A stretch of DNA of 33,671 bases from Phenylobacterium sp. (GTDB lineage Bacteria; Pseudomonadota; Alphaproteobacteria; Caulobacterales; Caulobacteraceae): positions 1-33,671 of the forward strand of contig NZ_JAEUMO010000092.1 in NCBI RefSeq assembly GCF_016793285.1, given 5' to 3'. A program made the translations under genes and the position numbers. The notes under the pieces were generated by a model. It had not been told where the DNA came from, ran no database searches, and was given only the letters and a program-made list of their open reading frames with translations. Positions 1 to 8,041 of the stretch are shown in pieces. Every line of letters starts with the position of its first letter. Position 1 is the stretch's first letter.

Positions 1-1578
1 CGACACGTTGATCGCCCCCACCGCGCCGGCGATGCGGCCGCGCAGGCCCGGCGACATTCGGCCGTTCAGCAGCAGGAGGTCCATCCGGTCGACCAGGGCG
101 TTGGCGTCGCTCGCCACCGCGATCTCGGCGGCATACGCCGAGCGCACGTCGCGCGACGTGCCGATGCCGCCGTCGATCGCCGACTGCATGGTGTTCAGGT
201 AGCCGGCGACGGTCACCTCGTCGACGATCTGGGCCTCCGGCGCCACCAGCCCGGCGTCGCCGACCCGCGTGTTGGGCGGCGAATAGCCCGGCCGGAAGAA
301 GTTGAACACCGACGGCGCCGTCAGCGCCGACTGGCCGAGCGAGGTGTTGCCGCTGGTGGACGTGATCGCCCAGTCGCCGCTGGCCGAGGCGGCGCCGAAC
401 GCCCGCGCCCAGTTGGCCAGGCGCACCACCGGCTCGCGCAGCTTGCCGTCGTTGACGCCGTTGCCCACGGCCCGCGCCTCGGGGTCGAGCAGGATCGCGC
501 GGACCACGGCCGCCATGTCGCCGCGCACGCCCTTGCCGTTGTTGTTGAACACCGCCGCCACCCGTCCGACGTACTGCGGACTCGGGTTGCTGGTGACCAG
601 CCGCTGGATCAGTTGCCGGCCGATGAACGGCCCGACGTTCGGGTGGTTGAACAGGGTGTCGAGCGCGATCTTCAGGTCGCCCTGCGGGTCCGGCGTCGTG
701 CTTTCCGGGATCGTCACCCCCAGGAAGCTCTTGGCGCTCGTCGAGTGGAACTGCGGATAGGGGATCATCGAGCGCACGGTGGCGTCGTTGGTCTGGCGGC
801 TGCCACCCCGGAAGGTCCCGGCGTTGGGCGTAGGCGCGTAGTAGCTGTAGCCGGTGAACACCTTGGCCAGCCCGCTGATGTCGGCGGCGGTATAGGTCGG
901 CAGCGGGCGCCCGGAGACGTCGGTCCGCACCGTGCCGTCCGGGTTCAGTTGGCTGACCCCGATCGTCATCAGTTGCATGACCTCGCGGGCGTAGTTCTCG
1001 TCCGGATTGCGGCCGGTCGCCGGATCTTCCTTCTGGTTGCCCAGCCAGGTCAGGTAGACGCCCATCATCGGATGCAGCGTCACCTGCTCCAGCAGCGTGC
1101 GGAAGTTGCCGAACGCGTTCTGGCCCAGCATGTCGTAGTACGAGCTGGCCCCGCGCAACTCGACGTTGGAATCCACCAGCGAGATCACGAAGATTTCCGA
1201 CAGCGCCAGCTTCATCCGCTGGCGAAGCTGGTCGGGGCCGGTCACCGCCTGGCGCCAGTACGAGGCGTAGAAGTCGGGCGGGTTCAGCGTCGCGCCGGGA
1301 TTGGTCAGCCGCAGTTCCGCGAGGGTCGTGTCCATGTCGCCCAGGTGCGATCGCGGCGCCGGCGTCACCATCTGCTGGTCGATCCACTGCGAATAGCCGG
1401 CGGCCCGCACCTGGCTGATGGCCGCGTCGGTGGGGCCATAGGTCGCCTGGGCGAGGAACCGCGACGCCTCCGCCGCCGTCGGCGGGCCGTCCGCGCCGCC
1501 CGTGCCGCGCGCGCCACTGCACGACGCCACGACCACGGCGGCCAGAACGCCCAGCCAGCGCACGCCCCTGCGCGGCAT
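1..1578 (-). CDS. DUF1800 domain lipoprotein, 3' end outside window
   Basis: The frame is open from an ATG at 1578 to the window edge, giving 526 codons without a stop, so the C-terminus is missing. A GGGAG stretch lies just upstream of the ATG. The N-terminus is a lipoprotein signal: basic residues, a hydrophobic stretch and a VASC lipobox with Cys20. The mature part starts with the typical DUF1800 signature (ASRFLAQATYGPTDAAI, about residues 38-54) and continues with YDMLGQNAF, HPMMGVYLTWLGN, DENYAREVMQL and FNHPNVGPFIGRQLIQRLV, which are family hallmarks. DUF1800 proteins are usually 450-600 residues long, so most of the protein is present. Their biochemical function is unknown; they are often encoded next to DUF1501 genes, which would lie off the left edge here. 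The gene is divergent from the RTX gene and probably not part of the polysaccharide locus. Confidence 0.9.
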   Translation of the reverse strand, partial: MPRRGVRWLGVLAAVVVASCSGARGTGGADGPPTAAEASRFLAQATYGPTDAAISQVRAAGYSQWIDQQMVTPAPRSHLGDMDTTLAELRLTNPGATLNPPDFYASYWRQAVTGPDQLRQRMKLALSEIFVISLVDSNVELRGASSYYDMLGQNAFGNFRTLLEQVTLHPMMGVYLTWLGNQKEDPATGRNPDENYAREVMQLMTIGVSQLNPDGTVRTDVSGRPLPTYTAADISGLAKVFTGYSYYAPTPNAGTFRGGSRQTNDATVRSMIPYPQFHSTSAKSFLGVTIPESTTPDPQGDLKIALDTLFNHPNVGPFIGRQLIQRLVTSNPSPQYVGRVAAVFNNNGKGVRGDMAAVVRAILLDPEARAVGNGVNDGKLREPVVRLANWARAFGAASASGDWAITSTSGNTSLGQSALTAPSVFNFFRPGYSPPNTRVGDAGLVAPEAQIVDEVTVAGYLNTMQSAIDGGIGTSRDVRSAYAAEIAVASDANALVDRMDLLLLNGRMSPGLRGRIAGAVGAINVS

Positions 1579-1763
1579 CTCGCTCCCCAGTCTCAACGCC
1601 CCTCAGCCCCGAGCTTCGCTGTTCGTGGACCCGACGTCCACATACAAGCTACTACGACTCCGTCGGTACGATGGCTTACACGTCTTGCGATTTCCGCTCC
1701 GTCGGACGGAAAATTCGCGTCTCCGCGTCGAAGGCCTGACATCGGCGCGATCAGGGGGTGGTC
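1579..1763. promoter_or_regulatory. Divergent intergenic region with repeated CTCCGTCGG
   Basis: This 185-bp gap separates the divergent DUF1800 and RTX genes and must hold promoters for both. It is visibly less GC-rich than the flanking genes. The 9-mer CTCCGTCGG occurs at 1658-1666 and again at 1697-1705, and the second copy forms part of an inverted repeat TCCGTC-G-GACGGA (1698-1710). This could be an operator, but a regulator cannot be named and chance is possible. I could not assign convincing -35/-10 boxes. Confidence 0.3.
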
Positions 1764-2783
1764 ATGGCCACGTTCACGGCCGGCGTCGTCGGCGTCGACT
1801 TCGACATCCTGGACCTGGGGCCCCTGGCGCTCGCGCCGGTCTCCGGCGCCACGCCCACCTCGATCGGCCTCACGCTCGGCGGCGTCTCGACCCAGATGTT
1901 CGGGTCCGGCTTCGCCTTTGCCGCCGCCGGCCCGCCCACGGCCGGGGTCATCAACCGCATCATCGTCGGCGCCGACGCCGGCACGGTCTACGACATCGCG
2001 GGCCTCGACCAGTCCGCGGCCCGGTTCCGCGACTGGGTGCTCGCGGGCGACAACGCGTCGGCCAAGGCCGGCCTGTTCGCCGGCAACGACAGCTTCGCCG
2101 GCTCGAACTTCGACGATCGCCTGCGCGCCTTCGCCGGGGCCGACACGATGACAGGCGGCGCGGGCGCCGATTTCCTCGACGGCGGCGACGGCGACGACGA
2201 CGTCTTCGGCGGTCTCGGCGCCGACACCCTGGTCGATCCCGGCGGCGCCAACTACCTGCGCGGCGACGAGGGCGACGACGTCATCGTCGGCGGCGCCGAC
2301 TTCGACGACATCAACGGCAACATGGGCGCCGACACCATCGACGGCGGCCCGTCGGACGACTGGGTGGTCGGCGGCAAGGACAACGACCTGGTGATCGGCG
2401 GCGACGGCGGCGATCTCGTCTACGGCAACCTCGGCGACGACACCTGCGACGGGGGATCCGGCGCCGACACCGTGCGCGGGGGCCAGGGGAACGACACGCT
2501 TGCGGGCGGCGCGGGCGCCGACTTCGTCTCGGGCGATCGCGGCGACGACACCATGACCGGCGGCGGCGGCGCCGACATCTTCCACTCCTCGTCCGACGCG
2601 GGCGTGGACCGCGTGCTCGACTTCAGCGTCGTCCAGGGCGACCGCGTGCAACTCGACCCCGGAACGACCTTCTCGGTGATCCAGGACGGCGCCGACACCG
2701 TAATCCAGATGTCGGCGGGCCAGGTGGTGCTGGTGGGCGTCTCCATGACGAGCCTGCTTGGAAGCAGCATCTTCGTGGGGTAA
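1764..2783 (+). CDS. RTX-type calcium-binding repeat protein, probably secreted by type I system
   Basis: A 339-residue acidic protein. Residues about 122-275 consist of back-to-back GGxGxDxhx nonapeptides (for example GGAGADFLDG, GGQGNDTLAG, GGAGADFVSG), the calcium-binding beta-roll of RTX proteins. The last ~60 residues (from about FSVVQGDRVQL) resemble the end of RTX proteins, where an uncleaved type I secretion signal lies. No Sec signal peptide is visible. The N-terminal ~110 residues match no domain I recognise. The ATG at 1764 is preferred because AGGGGG lies 5-10 bases upstream; a GTG two codons earlier is the alternative. The secreted beta-helix gene starts 36 bp downstream. Role is inferred only: surface or extracellular protein, possibly acting on the polymer made by this locus. 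No type I secretion ABC transporter genes are present in the window. Confidence 0.85.
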   Translation: MATFTAGVVGVDFDILDLGPLALAPVSGATPTSIGLTLGGVSTQMFGSGFAFAAAGPPTAGVINRIIVGADAGTVYDIAGLDQSAARFRDWVLAGDNASAKAGLFAGNDSFAGSNFDDRLRAFAGADTMTGGAGADFLDGGDGDDDVFGGLGADTLVDPGGANYLRGDEGDDVIVGGADFDDINGNMGADTIDGGPSDDWVVGGKDNDLVIGGDGGDLVYGNLGDDTCDGGSGADTVRGGQGNDTLAGGAGADFVSGDRGDDTMTGGGGADIFHSSSDAGVDRVLDFSVVQGDRVQLDPGTTFSVIQDGADTVIQMSAGQVVLVGVSMTSLLGSSIFVG

Positions 2784-2819
2784 GCCCCACGGGTCTGCCG
2801 CGTATGGTGAGGCCGCCGG

Positions 2820-3908
2820 ATGTCCGATACTGTCGATCGCAAGGGGGCGGATCGGGGCGCGCCCGGGTTCAACGCAAGTCGGTGGCGGCGAATGCAGGCT
2901 CTGGGCGGGAAGGTGCTGGGCGCGGCGTTTGCGGCCCTGGTGATCGCGGCGCCGACGACGCCTGCGCTGGCGGCCGTCCGCAACGCGACCCCCGCGACCT
3001 TCGCGAAGGTCGTGAGCGAGGCGAAGGGTGGCGATGTCATCGTGATGGGCCCCGGCACCTACGCCGACTTCCGGATCGCCGGCCGGGCGTTCGCCCCCGA
3101 ACTCACGCTCGACGCGCGGGCCGCGACGATCGTCGCCATGCAGGTCACCAAGAGCGAGGGAATCACGATCCGTGGCGGCGCCTTCCGCCTGGGCCAGCCG
3201 CGCCAGCGAAAGGACACCGGCCAGGAGGTGTTCGGCGCGGCGATCCGCTTCGACGACGCGAAGGACATCAAGGTGACCGGCGCCACGTTCGTCGGGCCTG
3301 GCCACGCCGAAGGGGCCTACGGCGAGGGCAACGGCCTGCATGTGGTGGTGGGCCAGGACATCTCGGTCGAGAAGAACCAGTTCACCGGCTTCAGGAGCGG
3401 CGTGGTGATCACCCGGGTGAAAGGCTTCCGCGTCGCGGACAACACCTCCAGCCTGATGCGCTCGGACGGCTTCCAGGTGTCGAAGAGTTGGGACGGCGTG
3501 ATCGAGAACAATAGCTGCAAATCGACGCGCGTGCGCAGCGACGAGCATCCCGATTGCATCCAGCTCTGGTCGCGCCCCGAATTCCCGCCCACGTCCGACG
3601 TCGTCATCCGTGGCAACCGGATGCAGGGCCCCACCCAGGGCATCGGAATGTTCAACCACGTCCGCAAGGGCGTCGACGACGGCGGCTTCGACCGGATCAC
3701 CATCGAGAACAACGAGGTGAACGTCTCGCGTCCCAACGGCATCAGCCTGGTCGACGCCCGGAAGTCCACAGTCCGGAACAACAGGATCACCACGATCGAC
3801 GGAGCCCGGTTCCAGGCCAAGCTCCGGACGCGCGGCGACGTTGCGCGATGCGGCAACTTTGTCGCCTCGTGGGGCGGGCGCGCCGGCATCGACGAACCCA
3901 AGTGCTGA
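2820..3908 (+). CDS. Secreted right-handed parallel beta-helix protein
   Basis: A 362-residue protein with a hydrophobic signal segment ending in PALA (about residues 48-51) and many short beta-helix rungs of the form hxhxxNxh: ISVEKNQFTG, FRVADNTSS, GVIENNSC, VVIRGNRMQG, ITIENNEV, STVRNNRIT. The fold is that of polysaccharide lyases, epimerases and hydrolases. A conserved-looking cluster DEHPDCIQLW (241-250) could hold active-site residues, but I cannot name the reaction. The ATG at 2820 has GTGAGG upstream; an ATG at 2892 would give a more conventional signal peptide of about 27 residues and is a real alternative. The gene lies between the RTX and flippase genes in one transcription unit, so a role in trimming, cleaving or epimerising the exopolysaccharide in the periplasm or outside is likely. 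Confidence 0.85.
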   Translation: MSDTVDRKGADRGAPGFNASRWRRMQALGGKVLGAAFAALVIAAPTTPALAAVRNATPATFAKVVSEAKGGDVIVMGPGTYADFRIAGRAFAPELTLDARAATIVAMQVTKSEGITIRGGAFRLGQPRQRKDTGQEVFGAAIRFDDAKDIKVTGATFVGPGHAEGAYGEGNGLHVVVGQDISVEKNQFTGFRSGVVITRVKGFRVADNTSSLMRSDGFQVSKSWDGVIENNSCKSTRVRSDEHPDCIQLWSRPEFPPTSDVVIRGNRMQGPTQGIGMFNHVRKGVDDGGFDRITIENNEVNVSRPNGISLVDARKSTVRNNRITTIDGARFQAKLRTRGDVARCGNFVASWGGRAGIDEPKC

Positions 3909-3914
3909 CCTGAC

Positions 3915-5336
3915 GTGAGACGGGGGGTCAAGGCTTACTTCGCGGCCAATATGGTCGCCCAGGGCGTCGCCCTGCTGCGCTTCATCATCCTGGCGCGCCT
4001 GCTCGGGGCCGAGGAACTCGGCCTGGCGGCCATGCTGATCCTGACGTCGCAGTTCTTCCAGGCCATCAGCGACACCGGCAGCGACCGCTTCCTCGTGCAG
4101 GACGACGGCGGCGATTCCCCGAGCATGCAGGGGTTCGTGCAGTTCGTCCTGTCGCTGCGGGGCCTGCTCATCGGACTGGCGCTGGTGCTGTTCTCCGGTC
4201 TCGCGGCCCAGCTCTACCGGGAACCGCAACTTGCGGGGTCGCTCATGGCCCTGGGCCTGGCCCCCCTGATCGGCGGCTTCATCCATCTGGATTTCCGGCG
4301 CGTTCAGCGCGACGGCGACTTCCGGCCCGAGAGCATCGGCATCATCGTCTCCGAAGTCCTCAGCCTGGTCGCGAACGTGGCGGCCGCCTACGTCACACGC
4401 GACCACACTTCGGTGGTCTACGGCCTCGTGGTGCGCTCGCTGCTGCTGGTCATCATCTCGCACATCACGGCGACCCGGCCCTACCGCTGGGCCTGGAACC
4501 GCGAGGAAGGCCTACGCTTCTCGCGCTTCGCGGCGCCCCTCTTCCTGAACGGTCTCCTGCTGTTTATCGGATCGCAGGGCGATCGGCTGCTGGTGGGCAC
4601 GAGCTTGGGCGCCACGGCCCTCGGCCACTACAGCGCGATCCTCCTGCTGATCTACTATCCCACCGGCGTGCTGATCCGGTTCCTGGCGGTGACCGCCTTG
4701 CCTCAACTCGCCGCGGCGCGCGGGGAGCCCGCGCGGTTCCAGCGCGAAGCCAGCCGGTTTGGAGGGCGCACGACACTGATGGCCCTGGGCGTCGCCGCGG
4801 GTTTCGCCCTCGTCGCGCCCATCTTCACGCCGATCTTCTACGGGAAGAGCTTCGCCCAACCCCTTGTGATCTTCGCCCTCATCGGCGCGCTGCAGTCGGC
4901 CCGCTTCCTGCGCGTGTGGCCGACCACGATCGCCAACGGCATCGGGCGCAGCATGGTGATCCTGCTCAACAACGTCGGGCGCATGGTGGCCGTACCGATC
5001 GCATTGCTGGCGAACGCGGAGTTCCACACGCTGGAGGCGATCGTGATCGGCTTCATCGGCGGCGAGATCGTTGCGATGCTGGTGGCGCTGTGGCTGCTCC
5101 AGCGGGCAGGCGCGCTGTCGCTGCGGCGCGAGTTGATCCGCATTGCCTTGTTCCTGGCCGGCTGCACCGCGATCTCGGGCGCGGCCTGGAGCCTGCAGGC
5201 AGGGAACTACGTCCTGTCTCTGGCCTTCGGCGCCGGCGGCCTCGTCGTCGCAGCGGTCGTGCTGCGGATGGAACGCGAGGTGCTGGGCGAGCTGATTACG
5301 ATGGCGCGACGCCGGTTGCTGCCCCGAAAGGCCTAA
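3915..5336 (+). CDS. Wzx-type polysaccharide flippase (oligosaccharide transporter family)
   Basis: A 473-residue polytopic membrane protein with about 12-14 hydrophobic segments, the size and layout of the MVF/MATE-like flippases that move undecaprenyl-linked repeat units across the inner membrane. The N-terminal pattern (AANMVAQGVALLRFIILARL followed by LGAEELGLAAMLIL) is typical of this family: an amphipathic start, then FxIxxRLLGxxxxG. The start is a GTG at 3915, six bases after the beta-helix stop, so translation is probably coupled. It ends tail-to-tail with the small membrane protein gene, overlapping by 4 bp. Together with the Wzy-like protein at 15635-17272 and two co-polymerases it makes a Wzx/Wzy-dependent pathway. 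Confidence 0.9.
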   Translation: MRRGVKAYFAANMVAQGVALLRFIILARLLGAEELGLAAMLILTSQFFQAISDTGSDRFLVQDDGGDSPSMQGFVQFVLSLRGLLIGLALVLFSGLAAQLYREPQLAGSLMALGLAPLIGGFIHLDFRRVQRDGDFRPESIGIIVSEVLSLVANVAAAYVTRDHTSVVYGLVVRSLLLVIISHITATRPYRWAWNREEGLRFSRFAAPLFLNGLLLFIGSQGDRLLVGTSLGATALGHYSAILLLIYYPTGVLIRFLAVTALPQLAAARGEPARFQREASRFGGRTTLMALGVAAGFALVAPIFTPIFYGKSFAQPLVIFALIGALQSARFLRVWPTTIANGIGRSMVILLNNVGRMVAVPIALLANAEFHTLEAIVIGFIGGEIVAMLVALWLLQRAGALSLRRELIRIALFLAGCTAISGAAWSLQAGNYVLSLAFGAGGLVVAAVVLRMEREVLGELITMARRRLLPRKA

Positions 5337-5527
5337 CGGCCCACCTCGATCCGGCGCGGAACGGGCCGGTAGGACATGGGTGTCGGCGGGGCCAGCGCCG
5401 CTTCGGCCTCGGCCTTCGCCTGGGCTTCGGCAGCCAGGCGGCGGTCGGAGGCGCGCTGGCTGATCAGGCCCCAGACGACCACCAGGACAATCGCGCCGGC
5501 GATCATCAGGAGAGAGTAGGCTTCCAT
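5333..5527 (-). CDS. Small single-pass membrane protein, unknown function
   Basis: A 64-residue protein with one transmembrane helix (about residues 4-23, SLLMIAGAIVLVVVWGLI), a short charged helix rich in Ala, Glu, Arg and Lys, and a Pro/Arg tail. The ATG at 5527 has a strong AGGAAGGATCGAGGG ribosome-binding region just upstream; extending the frame to 5638 would only add poor sequence that overlaps the glycosyltransferase gene. It starts 14 bp after the end of the upstream glycosyltransferase gene and is the last gene of the exosortase operon. The single-helix-plus-charged-tail layout suggests an accessory subunit of a membrane complex, but this is inference. I do not recognise a family. 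Confidence 0.7.
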   Translation of the reverse strand: MEAYSLLMIAGAIVLVVVWGLISQRASDRRLAAEAQAKAEAEAALAPPTPMSYRPVPRRIEVGR

Positions 5528-5541
5528 CCCTCGATCCTTCC

Positions 5542-6474
5542 TCAGGCGCCCGGCTGGGCGGGAATCCACGCCGGGGAGCCGCGACGATTGCGCAGTCCGG
5601 CCGCCCAGCCCGCCAGGGCGTAGCCGAGTTGCCGCCACGCGCCGCGCCGGCCGTACCGCGCCAGGAACACGCCCGCCGCACCGGCCGCCACCACCGGCGC
5701 GAGCGCCGGCGTCAGGTCGCGGGTCAGCAGGATCCGGTTGCGTTCGTTCAGGTAGATGGGCGTCTTCGGCATCTCACGGAAAGCCCGGTTCGAGCCGGTG
5801 GTCGAGCCCGCGTCATGGCGCACACGCGCGTCCGGCGCGAAGCCCAGGCGCATCCCGTGCGCGCCGCCGCGGAGGAACCACTCCACCTCTTCGCAGTAGA
5901 GGAAGTAATCCTCGCGCATCGGGCCCACGGCCTCGAAGAACCGACGGCCGATCAGGGCGGACGCGCCGCTGATGAAATTCTGCGCGCGCTCGACCTCGGC
6001 CGCGGCGACCGGATCGGACACGAGCCGCCCCCGGCCGATCGACACCGCCCGCCCCAGCAGGCGTTGCCAGCGCCCGCCGTAGGCCTGCACCCGACCGTCG
6101 GGGGTATAGAGCGTGCAGCCGACCGCCTCGCAGTCGCCCCGGGCCAGCCGGGCGGCGAGGGCCGCCAGCGCACCGGGCTCGGCCTCGGTGTCCGGGTTCA
6201 GCATCCACCAGGCGTCGGCGCCAGGCGCCTGCGCCATCGCGAGGTTGATGCCGCCCGCGTACCCCAGATTGTGCGACGCCTGCACGAGGCGCACGGGCTG
6301 GCCGCCCGCGAGCGTGTTCGGCGCCGCGGCCTGCAGCGCCTCGAACGCGGCCGGGCCGCCGTTCTCGCAGACCACGACCTCGAAGTCGGCGTAGGTCTGG
6401 GCGTCCAGCGCCTTCAGGCAGCCGGCGATGTCGCGCGCATTCCGGAAGCCCACGATGACGACGGCGACGTGCAT
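5542..6474 (-). CDS. Family 2 glycosyltransferase (rhamnosyltransferase-like)
   Basis: A 310-residue GT-A fold transferase. It begins MHVAVVIVGFRNARDIAGCL, with the usual nucleotide-binding start, then FEVVVCENGG, a GYAGGINLAM segment and the metal-binding acidic motif MLNPDTEAE (about residue 95). NPDxE with GYAxGxN is typical of the branch containing rhamnosyl- and galactofuranosyl-transferases. A hydrophobic stretch near the C-terminus (APVVAAGAAGVFLARYG) suggests membrane association. The ATG at 6474 is one base from the TGA of the upstream glycosyltransferase (TGAGATG), so the two are translationally coupled. It presumably adds a sugar to the lipid-linked repeat unit on the cytoplasmic face. 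Donor and acceptor cannot be read from sequence; dTDP-rhamnose would need rmlC and rmlD from elsewhere. Confidence 0.88.
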   Translation of the reverse strand: MHVAVVIVGFRNARDIAGCLKALDAQTYADFEVVVCENGGPAAFEALQAAAPNTLAGGQPVRLVQASHNLGYAGGINLAMAQAPGADAWWMLNPDTEAEPGALAALAARLARGDCEAVGCTLYTPDGRVQAYGGRWQRLLGRAVSIGRGRLVSDPVAAAEVERAQNFISGASALIGRRFFEAVGPMREDYFLYCEEVEWFLRGGAHGMRLGFAPDARVRHDAGSTTGSNRAFREMPKTPIYLNERNRILLTRDLTPALAPVVAAGAAGVFLARYGRRGAWRQLGYALAGWAAGLRNRRGSPAWIPAQPGA

Positions 6475-6475
6475 C

Positions 6476-7345
6476 TCAGGCGAGCCCGCGGAACGGCAAC
6501 TGCAAGCCATGCCCCAGCCGCCACAGACGCAGCCGGTAGAGAATTCCCAACGCCAGCGCCCGCTCGCGCAGCGACGACAACTGTCGCGCGGCCAGCACCT
6601 TCGGGGTATGCACGACGGCCGACGCCGGCAGGGCCGCGCAACGCGCGAGCCAGGCGAGCGTCGGCTTGCCCGACCGTCTGTGCAGCAGGAAGGACTCGAC
6701 GTTGACCCGCCGCCACTTGGCTTCGAGTTCGCTCCAGGTGCGCCGGGCGGGGTGGCCCACGACGGCGTCCGGCGCGTAGCCCAGCGTGAACCCGGCCGCG
6801 ACCGCGCGGCGCGACCATTCGACGTCCTCCGAGACGCCGTTCGAGAAGCCGCCGACGGCGTCGAAGAGCGTACGCGGGCACATCATGTTGCCGGCCCCGG
6901 TGAAGCCCTTCTTGTTGATGTAGGTATCGAAGTCGAAGGCGAAGACCGCCTCGAACGCCTCGGCCGCCGACTTGCGCTGCGGATCGTCGACCAGGACGGT
7001 CACCCGCCCGCCGATCAGGTCGAAGCGGTCCAGCGCCTCGAGCCCCTTCTCGAGCCATTGCGGCTCTGCCACGCAGTCGGAGTCGATGAAGGCCAGGATC
7101 CCGCCGCTCGTCGATGCGACGCCGGCGTTGCGGTTCGGACCCGCGCCCTTCTCGGCGCAACTGACCAGCCTGGCGCGACCGCGGATCACGGCCTCCACGG
7201 CGGCCAGTCCCACCGGCGAGTTGTTGTCGGATACGACGATCTCGAACTCGTCGCGTGGCAAGGTCTGGCGATCGAGCGACGCCAGGCACAGCTCCAGGCC
7301 TCCGAGGTCCTGGTAGTGTGGAATGACGACGCTCACCCGGGGCAC
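6476..7345 (-). CDS. Family 2 glycosyltransferase
   Basis: A 289-residue GT-A enzyme. It starts PRVSVVIPHYQDLGGLELCL, followed by FEIVVSDNNS, GAGPNRNAGVAS and the divalent-metal motif AFIDSDCVAEPQWLE. A second acidic motif, GVSEDVEWSRRAVAAG, corresponds to the ED-type catalytic base region of processive and related GT2 enzymes. The start is a GTG at 7345 with TGAGG seven bases upstream; that Shine-Dalgarno overlaps the epsI stop codon, so translation is likely coupled to epsI. It lies between epsI and a second GT2 gene. It likely transfers one sugar during repeat-unit assembly; substrate unknown. Confidence 0.88.
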   Translation of the reverse strand: MPRVSVVIPHYQDLGGLELCLASLDRQTLPRDEFEIVVSDNNSPVGLAAVEAVIRGRARLVSCAEKGAGPNRNAGVASTSGGILAFIDSDCVAEPQWLEKGLEALDRFDLIGGRVTVLVDDPQRKSAAEAFEAVFAFDFDTYINKKGFTGAGNMMCPRTLFDAVGGFSNGVSEDVEWSRRAVAAGFTLGYAPDAVVGHPARRTWSELEAKWRRVNVESFLLHRRSGKPTLAWLARCAALPASAVVHTPKVLAARQLSSLRERALALGILYRLRLWRLGHGLQLPFRGLA

Positions 7346-7354
7346 GGCGGCGCC

Positions 7355-8041
7355 TCAGGCGATCGCGCGGGCGATGCGCGTGCCCACGAACGCGGGACGG
7401 GCCTGCGGCGAGATCGCCCGCAGCATTTCCGGCACGAAGCCATCGAGGATCTTGAATGCCTGGTCCACATCTCCAAGCGTCGAGCAGCGCACCAGGACGC
7501 CGTCGGCGACGTAGCCCTCCATCGCGTTCTTCAGGCGCGCGGTCCGTTGGTCGCCGGCGCTCTGGGGCAACCGTTCGCCCAGTCGCGTCCAGTAGAGGAT
7601 GCTCTCGGTGCGGTCCTCGGTGGTCGCGACCACCCGCCGCGCCGGCAGCATCAGTCCCGACCCCACCGGCAGTTCGGCCGACCGCGTCATCTGCAGAGTA
7701 TAGCCCACGGCCGGATAGCAGCTCTCGGGTCGATGCAACTGGAGCAGATCGCTTTGCGTGTCGCCGTAGGCGATGAGCAGCATCACGCCGGCGCCGGTGG
7801 CGTCGTTGTAGTATGTCCGGCTGATCGTCTCGCTGTAGAGCGTCTTTGCGAGACGGCCCGCCATGTCGGGCGTTATCAGGGCCGCTTCTTCCGACGCCCA
7901 GCCACCGAACTGGCGTGGCAGCGCCTCATCCATCGTGCCCTTCTTGAGCAGCACCAGTCTGCGCCTCGGACGCAGCGCCTCGGCGGTCCCGAGCCCGGCA
8001 AGGGCCATGCCGCTCAGAATCAGGTCACGCCGACGCATCAT
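7355..8041 (-). CDS. epsI: EpsI family exosortase-associated protein
   Basis: A 228-residue protein of the EpsI/DUF3485 family, which is nearly always encoded beside or fused to an exosortase. It has an N-terminal signal/anchor segment (DLILSGMALAGLGTAEAL), then the family features: LPRQFGGWAS, YNDATGAGVMLLIAYGDTQS, and LLQLHRPESCYPAVGYTL, where the HRPExCYPA motif (His, Cys) is the hallmark. Its start (ATGATG at 8041/8038) lies inside the 3' end of the exosortase gene, a 17-bp overlap, so the two are co-translated. EpsI is thought to act with the exosortase in polysaccharide production or sorting in the periplasm; its exact activity is unknown. The HRPExCYPA motif makes the call firm. Confidence 0.93.
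   Translation of the reverse strand: MMRRRDLILSGMALAGLGTAEALRPRRRLVLLKKGTMDEALPRQFGGWASEEAALITPDMAGRLAKTLYSETISRTYYNDATGAGVMLLIAYGDTQSDLLQLHRPESCYPAVGYTLQMTRSAELPVGSGLMLPARRVVATTEDRTESILYWTRLGERLPQSAGDQRTARLKNAMEGYVADGVLVRCSTLGDVDQAFKILDGFVPEMLRAISPQARPAFVGTRIARAIA

Noticed and set aside
2140-2600. Apparent tandem DNA repeats rich in GGCGGC and GACGAC
   Set aside because: They are the codons of RTX nonapeptides within a protein-coding gene, not a separate DNA repeat or CRISPR.
1593-4463. Minus-strand open frame of 956 codons opposite the RTX, beta-helix and flippase genes
   Set aside because: It mirrors the codons of three convincing plus-strand genes, is full of His/Arg/Asp/Ala low-complexity sequence and crosses gene borders; a typical GC-rich shadow frame.
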